Shown one piece after another: positions 7,105 through 12,011 of a stretch of DNA of 12,011 bases. Position 1 is the first letter of the stretch; each line of letters starts with the position of its first letter. A program made the translations under genes and the position numbers. Source of the DNA: JACNKJ01 sp964440095 (GTDB lineage: Bacteria; Krumholzibacteriota; Krumholzibacteriia; JACNKJ01); assembly GCA_964440095.1 (NCBI GenBank), contig CAYTPZ010000052.1, forward strand, positions 1-12,011, read 5' to 3'. The notes under the pieces were generated by a model, which saw only the letters and a list, made by a program, of their open reading frames with translations, did no database searches and was not told the origin of the DNA.

Positions 7105-7130
7105 CCACCCGCCAAGCGGGTGAAAGGTGG
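7105..7130 (+). promoter_or_regulatory. Leader hairpin next to the fumarase ribosome-binding site
   Basis: CACCCGC (7106-7112), loop CAA, and GCGGGTG (7116-7122) form a perfect 7-bp hairpin that ends just before the Shine-Dalgarno AAAGGTGG (7123-7130). CCACC (7105-7109), in the 5' arm, can also pair with GGTGG (7126-7130). The two pairings exclude each other, so the leader could expose or hide the ribosome-binding site, or the hairpin may simply stabilise the 5' end of the mRNA. Confidence 0.4.
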
Positions 7131-7136
7131 AGATCG

Positions 7137-8018
7137 ATGAAGACGATTCCTGAACTCAGCGACTGGGCCCTGGAACTGATCCGCCTGGCGTCCACACGCC
7201 TTCCCGCGGACATCCGGGAATCCCTGGCCAAGGGACGCGACACCGAGGCGGAAAACTCGCCGGCCGCGGCGACCCTAGGCACCATTTTCGAAAATATCGA
7301 CCTGGCCGAGCAGCATTCCACGCCGATTTGCCAGGACACCGGCACCCCGGTTTTCTACGTGAAGCATCCCTGGGATTTTCCCGCCACCCAATTCAAGGCG
7401 GCCTTCACCGAGGCCGTGAAGGTGGCCACCACGAAAAACTACTTGCGCCCCAACGCGGTGAACTCCATTACCGGAAAAAACAGCGGCGACAACACCGGCG
7501 ACCACTTCCCGGCCATCTATTTCGAGCAGTGGGATCGCGAGGACGAAGTTCGCGTGGACCTCATGCTCAAGGGCGGTGGCAGCGAGAACGTGGGCGCGCA
7601 GTACGCGCTGCCCCACGCCGGGCTCGGCGCTGGACGCGATCTGGACGGCGTGCGCAAGGTCATCCTGGACGCTGTGGTGAACGCCCAGGGCAAGGGATGC
7701 GGCCCTGCCGTGCTGGGTGTGTGCGTCGGAGGCGACCGTAGCAGCGGTTATGCCTTGGCCAAGAAGCAGATTCTTCGGCCCCTCGGCGATACAAATCCCG
7801 ACACCGTACTCGCCGATCTGGAAGCGGAAATCACCGAAAAAGCCAACGGTCTGGGCATCGGCCCCATGGGTTTCGGAGGAATGACCACTGTGCTAGGGGC
7901 GAAGATCACGAAAGCCCACCGAGTGCCGGCGAGTTTTTTCGTGTCCATCATCTACATGTGCTGGGCGGCCCGGAAACAGGCCATGACTATTCGCAAGGGG
8001 GAGGTGAGCTATGATTAA
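7137..8018 (+). CDS. Class I fumarate hydratase, alpha subunit
   Basis: It is the N-terminal-type subunit of an iron-sulfur fumarase, converting fumarate and malate in the TCA cycle; L-tartrate dehydratase is the closest alternative. The 293-residue protein has TPICQDTGTPVFYV (62-75), NSGDNTGDHFPA (115-126), LMLKGGGSENVG (142-153), KGCGPAVLGVCVGGDRSSGYALAKKQ (186-211), IGPMGFGGMTTVLG (241-254) and MCWAARK (274-280). Cys65, Cys188 and Cys275 are the likely [4Fe-4S] ligands. A 293-residue length is normal for the split form. ATG 7137 is chosen because AAAGGTGG lies 6 nt upstream and the family N-terminus begins there. The earlier ATG at 7068 would precede the predicted promoter. It overlaps the beta-subunit gene by 8 nt. 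Confidence 0.93.
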   Translation: MKTIPELSDWALELIRLASTRLPADIRESLAKGRDTEAENSPAAATLGTIFENIDLAEQHSTPICQDTGTPVFYVKHPWDFPATQFKAAFTEAVKVATTKNYLRPNAVNSITGKNSGDNTGDHFPAIYFEQWDREDEVRVDLMLKGGGSENVGAQYALPHAGLGAGRDLDGVRKVILDAVVNAQGKGCGPAVLGVCVGGDRSSGYALAKKQILRPLGDTNPDTVLADLEAEITEKANGLGIGPMGFGGMTTVLGAKITKAHRVPASFFVSIIYMCWAARKQAMTIRKGEVSYD

Positions 8019-8625
8019 GCTCCATACACCCATCACCGAAGAGCAGATTCGTGAGCTCAAAGTTGGCGACGTGATTTCCCTGAGCGGCGTGTTCGTCACG
8101 GCCCGCGATGCGGCCCACAAGTACATGATCGATACCTGGCTCGACATTGAACCCAGTGGCGAGGACGCCGAGCTGAAGGCCACCCTCGGCCCCCTGCTCG
8201 ATGGCGGAGTCATCTACCACTGCGGCCCCGTGGTGCGCCAGGACGAAAAGGGCAAGTGGCACTTCGTGGCCGCCGGCCCCACCACCAGCGCGCGGGAAGA
8301 ACCTTACCAGCATCGAGTCATCGGCGAGCTGGGTCTGCGTGCGGTCATCGGCAAGGGCGGCATGGGAGATTTGACCCTGGACGCCTGCGGCAAACACGGT
8401 GCGGTTTATCTGCATGCCGTGGGTGGCGCGGCCAGTTTGATCGCACAGCAGGTGGTCGAGGTGGAGGACGTGTACAAGACCGAGTTCGGGCTGCCCGAGG
8501 CTTTCTGGCGCATTCGCGTAGAGGATTTCCAGTGCGTGGTGACCATGGACAGCCATGGCGGCAGCCTGCACAAGAAGGTGCTCGCGGACAGCCGCGCCCG
8601 TTACGAGGAAATGTTCGAAGGTTAG
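8011..8625 (+). CDS. Class I fumarate hydratase, beta subunit
   Basis: It is the C-terminal-type partner of the preceding alpha subunit. Together they match the two halves of single-chain FumA/FumB, and the active site forms at the subunit interface. The 204-residue protein shows VTARDAAHK (29-37), with the conserved Arg-Asp and His of this fold. It also has IYHCGPVV (68-75), GPTTSARE (89-96), IGKGGMGD (113-120), GGAASLIAQQV (138-148), EFGLPEAFWRIRVEDF (158-173) and a typical C-terminus. GGAGGTG (8000-8006) lies just before the ATG inside the alpha gene, so translation is coupled and equal subunit production is likely. The gene is followed by a hairpin terminator. Confidence 0.93.
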   Translation: MIKLHTPITEEQIRELKVGDVISLSGVFVTARDAAHKYMIDTWLDIEPSGEDAELKATLGPLLDGGVIYHCGPVVRQDEKGKWHFVAAGPTTSAREEPYQHRVIGELGLRAVIGKGGMGDLTLDACGKHGAVYLHAVGGAASLIAQQVVEVEDVYKTEFGLPEAFWRIRVEDFQCVVTMDSHGGSLHKKVLADSRARYEEMFEG

Positions 8626-8643
8626 TTATCGGTGTTTTTTTGG

Positions 8644-8670
8644 GGCGGGTCCGGCTGGACTCGCCTTTCT
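8644..8670 (+). terminator. Probable intrinsic terminator after the fumarase genes
   Basis: GGCGGGTCC (8644-8652), loop GGCT, and GGACTCGCC (8657-8665) form a 9-bp stem with one G-U pair, followed by TTTCT. It starts 19 nt after the beta-subunit stop and separates the fumarase unit from the transsulfuration operon. The T tract is short and interrupted, so termination may be partial. Confidence 0.5.
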
Positions 8671-8711
8671 CTATGGAACCCTTGGAGCTTAGCTCTGTTG
8701 CGCAAAGGAGT

Positions 8712-8741
8712 CTGGCAAGAAGCCGGAATCTGCCTTATAGT
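8712..8741 (+). promoter_or_regulatory. Possible promoter for the transsulfuration operon
   Basis: CTGGCA (8712-8717) and TATAGT (8736-8741; five of six matches) are 18 nt apart, downstream of the fumarase terminator. A start near 8748 would leave a very short leader, with AGGAG (8750-8754) close to the 5' end. No T-box or SAM-riboswitch-like structure fits in the 135-nt gap. Confidence 0.35.
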
Positions 8742-8760
8742 GAGCCTTCAGGAGCACACA

Positions 8761-9774
8761 ATGATCTACGACAATATTCTTCAGGTTATCGGCAAGACGC
8801 CCGTGGTTCGACTGAACCGCGTGGGCGCAGGTCTGCCCGTGGAGTTCTACGGGAAGTGCGATTTTCTCAACCCCGGCGGTTCGCTGAAAGATCGTGTGTC
8901 TTTGCGCATGGTTGAGAACCTGGAGAAGGCCGGCCTGCTGAAACCCGGCGGCAATATTGTCGAACCCACCAGCGGCAACACGGGTATTGGCTTGGCCATG
9001 GTGGCGGCGGTGAAGGGTTATGGGCTCACCTGCACCATGAGCCAGAAGATCAGCCTGGAAAAAGAAATTCTGCTGAATGCCATGGGCGCGAAGGCGGTGC
9101 GCACGCCCGACGGCGAGCCCCATACCAGCCCCAAGAGCCAGTTCGGCAAGGCTCTCGAAATCAGCCGGGAGACCGGCGCCCTGCTGCCCAATCAGTACGA
9201 AAATGCGGACAACCCCGACTCCCATTACTACGGCACCGGCGCGGAAATCTGGGAAGACTTCGGAGAGAGCCTGGACGCCGTGGTGATCGGTGTGGGCACC
9301 GGCGGCACCCTCATGGGCATCGCGCGCTACCTCAAGGAAAAGAAACCGAACATTCTAGTGGTGGGCGTTGAACCCGAAGATTCCATGCTCGGCGGCAAGC
9401 AGGAGGCGCGGGCTTTCAAGACCGAGGGCATCGGCTACGATTTCATTCCCGACATTTTCGACTTCGGCATTATCGACCGCTTGGTCACCACCCGCGACCG
9501 GGAAACCTTCCACATGGCGCGCCGGCTCATTCGCGAAGAGGGCCTATTGGTAGGCGGCAGTTCGGGAGCCATCGCTCTGGGCATGCTGGAGGTCGGGCGC
9601 GAACTGCCCGCTGGGTCGAAGATTCTGGGAGTGCTTCCAGATGGCATCCGCAACTACATGACCAAGTTCGTCTCCGACACGTGGATGCGCGAAAACGGTT
9701 TCATGGACGATGAGGGCGAACTTCCCAACCAAGAAGCTCGAAGCTATACTCCGGCCTCATCCGCAAAATTCTAG
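8761..9774 (+). CDS. Cystathionine beta-synthase/cysteine synthase family protein, copy 1
   Basis: This PLP enzyme (fold type II) probably condenses serine, or an activated serine, with homocysteine or sulfide. The 337-residue protein has NPGGSLKDR (37-45, PLP lysine Lys43), PTSGNTG (69-75, cofactor and substrate loop), GTGGT (179-183, phosphate binding), GIGYDFIPD (223-231) and GGSSGA (265-270). The C-terminal half, ending near LPDGIRNYMTKF, resembles cystathionine beta-synthase more than CysK. The regulatory CBS domains of animal enzymes are absent. Where the next copy has LPEKMSQEK, this one has MSQKISLEK (93-101), so the substrate may differ. About 20 extra residues follow the shared end. 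ATG 8761 is chosen because AGGAG lies 6 nt upstream; an upstream in-frame ATG at 8632 adds only non-family sequence. Confidence 0.88.
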   Translation: MIYDNILQVIGKTPVVRLNRVGAGLPVEFYGKCDFLNPGGSLKDRVSLRMVENLEKAGLLKPGGNIVEPTSGNTGIGLAMVAAVKGYGLTCTMSQKISLEKEILLNAMGAKAVRTPDGEPHTSPKSQFGKALEISRETGALLPNQYENADNPDSHYYGTGAEIWEDFGESLDAVVIGVGTGGTLMGIARYLKEKKPNILVVGVEPEDSMLGGKQEARAFKTEGIGYDFIPDIFDFGIIDRLVTTRDRETFHMARRLIREEGLLVGGSSGAIALGMLEVGRELPAGSKILGVLPDGIRNYMTKFVSDTWMRENGFMDDEGELPNQEARSYTPASSAKF

Positions 9775-9784
9775 AAAGGCATCG

Positions 9785-10741
9785 ATGATCTACGAGAACA
9801 TCCTGAAGGTCGTGGGCAACACGCCTGTGGTGAAACTGAACCGTATCGGTGCGGATACCGGCGTTGAACTATTCGTCAAATGCGAGTACTTGAACCCGGC
9901 CGGATCGGTGAAAGATCGTATCGCCGTGCGCATGGTGAACGGGCTTGAGAAGGCCGGACGAGTCACGCCGGGCAGCACGCTCATCGAACCCACCAGTGGT
10001 AATACCGGCGCGGGCCTGGCCATGGTGGCCGCGGTGAAGGGTTATCCGCTCAAGATCACCCTGCCCGAGAAAATGAGCCAGGAGAAGCAGGTGGTCATGG
10101 AGTCTTTGGGCGCGGAAATTATTCGCACTCCTACCGAGGCGGCCCATGACGATCCCGATAGTTTGTTGGGCGTGGCCAAGCGATTGAATGAGAAAATCGA
10201 AAACTCGGTGATCCCCGACCAGTACACAAACCGCGACAATCCCGACGCCCACTACCACGGCACGGGCGCGGAAATTTGGGAAGATTTCGGCGAAAGCCTC
10301 GACCTGGTGGTCATCGGCGCGGGCACGGGCGGCACCATTGCCGGCGTGGCCAAGTATCTGAAAGAGAAGAATCCCAAGATCAAAATCATCGGCGTGGATC
10401 CCGAAGGCTCGGTGCTGGGCGGTCGAGAAGAGGTGGACACCTATCACGTGGAAGGAATCGGCTACGATTTCATTCCCGAGGTGCTGGAGTACGACAACAT
10501 CGACAGCTGGATCTACAGCAACGACAAAGACAGCTTCCACATGGCCCGGCGCATCATTCGCGAAGAGGGTCTGCTTGTGGGCGGCAGTTCGGGGGCGGCG
10601 GTTTGGGCCCTGCTCGAAGTGCTGAAAAAGGAAACCGGTGTGAAGCGGGCGCTCACGATTTTGCCCGATTCCATTCGCAACTACATGACCAAGTTCGTGA
10701 ACGACGCCTGGATGCGCGAGCACGGATTTTTGGAGGACTAG
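9785..10741 (+). CDS. Cystathionine beta-synthase/cysteine synthase family protein, copy 2
   Basis: This 318-residue paralogue of the preceding gene aligns from the first residue (MIYENILKVVGNTPVVKLNR against MIYDNILQVIGKTPVVRLNR) and shares over half its residues by eye. It has NPAGSVKDR (37-45, PLP lysine Lys43), PTSGNTG (69-75), the canonical LPEKMSQEK, GTGGT, GIGYDFIPE and a final segment LPDSIRNYMTKF typical of cystathionine beta-synthase. There are no CBS regulatory domains. The stop of copy 1 is 10 nt upstream, AAAGG (9775-9779) precedes the ATG, and the next gene starts 1 nt after its stop. With the following gamma-lyase-type gene it would support homocysteine-to-cysteine transfer. 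O-acetylserine sulfhydrylase activity cannot be excluded. Confidence 0.9.
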   Translation: MIYENILKVVGNTPVVKLNRIGADTGVELFVKCEYLNPAGSVKDRIAVRMVNGLEKAGRVTPGSTLIEPTSGNTGAGLAMVAAVKGYPLKITLPEKMSQEKQVVMESLGAEIIRTPTEAAHDDPDSLLGVAKRLNEKIENSVIPDQYTNRDNPDAHYHGTGAEIWEDFGESLDLVVIGAGTGGTIAGVAKYLKEKNPKIKIIGVDPEGSVLGGREEVDTYHVEGIGYDFIPEVLEYDNIDSWIYSNDKDSFHMARRIIREEGLLVGGSSGAAVWALLEVLKKETGVKRALTILPDSIRNYMTKFVNDAWMREHGFLED

Positions 10742-10742
10742 C

Positions 10743-11888
10743 ATGAAGTTCGATACCAAGTGCGTGCGCGCGGCGCAGCGACCCGATCCGACCACCGGCG
10801 CCATCGTGAATCCCATCTATCAGTCGGCCACCTATGTGCTGCCTGAAGTGGGACGCAACCTGGGTTTCGACTACACGCGTTCGTCCAACCCGACGCGGCA
10901 GGTGCTGGAAGAGTTGCTGGCCGAGATCGAGGGCATGAAGTACGCCACGGCTTTCACCAGCGGCATGAGTTCGGTGGACGCGGTTATGCGTATGTTGGGG
11001 CCGGGCGACCACATTGTCTCCAGCGACGATGTCTATGGCGGCGTCATCCGGCTTCTCAATAACTTCCTCGCCGAATGGGGACTGGAAGTCACCTACGTGG
11101 ATTCCAGCAATACGGCCGAAGTAAAAGGGGCCATCAAACCCAATACGAAAATGATCTGGATCGAAACGCCCACGAACCCACTGCTCAAGATCTCCGACGT
11201 GGAAGCCGTGGGCAAGATTGCCAAGGACGCGGGCCTGCTCTTCGGTGTGGACTCAACCTTTGCGACGCCCTACCACCTTCGTCCCGTGGAGTACGGCGCG
11301 GACATCGTGATGCACTCCACCACCAAGTATCTGAGCGGGCACAATCTCATCATCGGCGGCGTGATTCTCACCGACGACGAGAAGATTCACGAGCGCATGA
11401 AGTACACGCAGAAGTCGGTGGGCGCCATCCCCAGCCCCTTTGACTGCTGGCTAACCATTGAAGGGCTGAAAACCCTGAGCCTGCGCATGGCGCGTCACGC
11501 CGAAAACGGCATGGCGGTTGCGAAGTACCTGGAAGCGCATCCCAAGGTGGCGCGAGTGTCCTATCCCGGGCTTGAAAGCCATCCCATGCACGCGGTTGCG
11601 GCGAGGCAGATGGAAAATGGATTCAGCGGCATGATCAGCTTCGAGCTGAAAGGCGGCATTCCCGCCGGCACCACCCTGATGAATTCAGTGGAGCTTTGCG
11701 CGCTGGCCGAGAGCCTCGGCGCCGTGGAAACCATGATCACACATCCGGCCACCATGACTCACGCTGAAGTGCCCAAGGAAGAACGCGAAGCGCGAGGGCT
11801 CACCGACGGCTTGGTGCGTATTTCCATAGGCATTGAGGATGTGACGGACATTCTTGCGGATCTGGAGCAGGCGCTGGAGAAGGTTTAA
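10743..11888 (+). CDS. Cystathionine gamma-lyase/gamma-synthase family PLP enzyme
   Basis: This fold-type I PLP enzyme of Cys/Met metabolism has a normal length of 381 residues. Visible motifs are YTRSSNPTR (44-52, phosphate binding from the neighbouring subunit), FTSGMSS (71-77), DDVYGG (95-100), ETPTNPLL (141-148), FGVDSTFATP (167-176), HSTTKYLSGHN (191-201, PLP Lys195) and a C-terminal ETMITHPATMTHAEVPKEER. The usual VDNTFATP motif here reads VDSTFATP. Gamma-lyase (cystathionine to cysteine), gamma-synthase (forward transsulfuration) and related sulfhydrylases are hard to separate by motif. The two upstream CBS-type genes favour gamma-lyase and reverse transsulfuration. GGAGG (10732-10736), inside the end of copy 2, lies 6 nt before the ATG. 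Confidence 0.93.
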   Translation: MKFDTKCVRAAQRPDPTTGAIVNPIYQSATYVLPEVGRNLGFDYTRSSNPTRQVLEELLAEIEGMKYATAFTSGMSSVDAVMRMLGPGDHIVSSDDVYGGVIRLLNNFLAEWGLEVTYVDSSNTAEVKGAIKPNTKMIWIETPTNPLLKISDVEAVGKIAKDAGLLFGVDSTFATPYHLRPVEYGADIVMHSTTKYLSGHNLIIGGVILTDDEKIHERMKYTQKSVGAIPSPFDCWLTIEGLKTLSLRMARHAENGMAVAKYLEAHPKVARVSYPGLESHPMHAVAARQMENGFSGMISFELKGGIPAGTTLMNSVELCALAESLGAVETMITHPATMTHAEVPKEEREARGLTDGLVRISIGIEDVTDILADLEQALEKV

Positions 11889-12011
11889 AGCTCTTTTCCA
11901 AACTCCTTCAGCGCGAATTCCACATCATCAGCCGTGACCCCGAAGTGCGTCACCAGCCGGAAGCGCTTGGCCCACAGGTTGAAGAAGCGCACGCCGCGCT
12001 TCGCCATGGAC
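11885..12011 (-). CDS. C-terminal fragment of a threonine-aldolase-like PLP enzyme (cut by window edge)
   Basis: The minus strand is open from the window edge to a TAA at 11885-11887 and encodes about 42 residues. They include GVRFFNLWAKRFRLVTHFGVT and end DDVEFALKEFGKEL. The pattern of a final strand (R-R-VTH-GV) followed by a helix (DDVEFAL) is typical of the end of low-specificity L-threonine aldolases, which split threonine to glycine and acetaldehyde. The PLP-binding part lies outside the window, so the call rests on this tail alone. The gene converges on the gamma-lyase-type gene, with a 4-nt overlap of the stop codons. Confidence 0.65.
   Translation of the reverse strand, partial: SMAKRGVRFFNLWAKRFRLVTHFGVTADDVEFALKEFGKEL

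Noticed and set aside
7068..7136. Earlier ATG extending the fumarase alpha subunit by 23 residues.
   Set aside because: The extension precedes the predicted promoter and has no Shine-Dalgarno or family similarity. ATG 7137 has both a good site and the family N-terminus.
8635..8641. Run of seven T just after the fumarase beta stop, as a terminator T-tract.
   Set aside because: No stable hairpin lies directly upstream of it. The strong hairpin comes after it, so I assigned the terminator to 8644-8670.
8626..8760. Possible SAM or T-box riboswitch before the transsulfuration genes.
   Set aside because: The gap is only 135 nt and is largely taken up by the terminator hairpin and promoter. I see no conserved riboswitch core.
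9869..10816. Open frame of 315 codons on the minus strand opposite CBS copy 2.
   Set aside because: It covers a strongly conserved enzyme gene on the other strand and reads as low-complexity His/Val-rich sequence, typical of antisense shadows.

Overview
The window is an ordinary-looking, GC-rich bacterial chromosomal segment devoted to amino-acid and central carbon metabolism. I see no insertion sequence, CRISPR array, tRNA/rRNA gene or phage gene. An adenylylatable GSI-beta glutamine synthetase and a two-subunit class I fumarase suggest a Gram-negative-type or deep-branching environmental bacterium. The sequence alone does not let me name a phylum.

Layout: (a) 136-540 (+) is a macro-domain gene that has lost its middle, probably a remnant. 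(b) 602-4277 (+) is a tight four-gene operon: an Lrp/AsnC regulator, homoserine dehydrogenase (hom), aspartate-semialdehyde dehydrogenase (asd) and a DapG-like aspartokinase. Intergenic gaps are 19 nt or less, and the last two junctions overlap. These enzymes convert aspartate to aspartyl phosphate, then the semialdehyde, then homoserine. (c) 4305-6972 (-) is a convergent two-gene operon, glutamine synthetase (glnA) followed by an HD-domain phosphohydrolase related to SAMHD1/dNTPases. (d) 7137-8625 (+), divergent from glnA, holds the alpha and beta subunits of a class I fumarate hydratase and ends at a probable terminator. (e) 8761-11888 (+) holds two tandem, diverged cystathionine beta-synthase/cysteine synthase paralogues and a cystathionine gamma-lyase/synthase family enzyme, a transsulfuration cluster. 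(f) The window ends in the C-terminus of a convergent threonine-aldolase-like gene whose stop codon overlaps that of the transsulfuration enzyme.

The operons connect logically. Homoserine from operon (b) feeds methionine and threonine synthesis. Operon (e) moves sulfur between homocysteine, cystathionine and cysteine. The aldolase-like gene would cleave threonine to glycine. Fumarase and glutamine synthetase tie this to the TCA cycle and nitrogen assimilation.

I found no convincing undescribed system. The points most worth a second look are: the internally deleted macro domain; the aspartate operon, whose homoserine dehydrogenase lacks an ACT domain and whose aspartokinase has a shrunken ACT region while a ligand-binding-type Lrp regulator is co-transcribed; the tandem CBS paralogues with different active-site motifs; a leader hairpin that could compete for the fumarase ribosome-binding site; and a repeated ACCCGGGTA element at both ends of the glnA operon.
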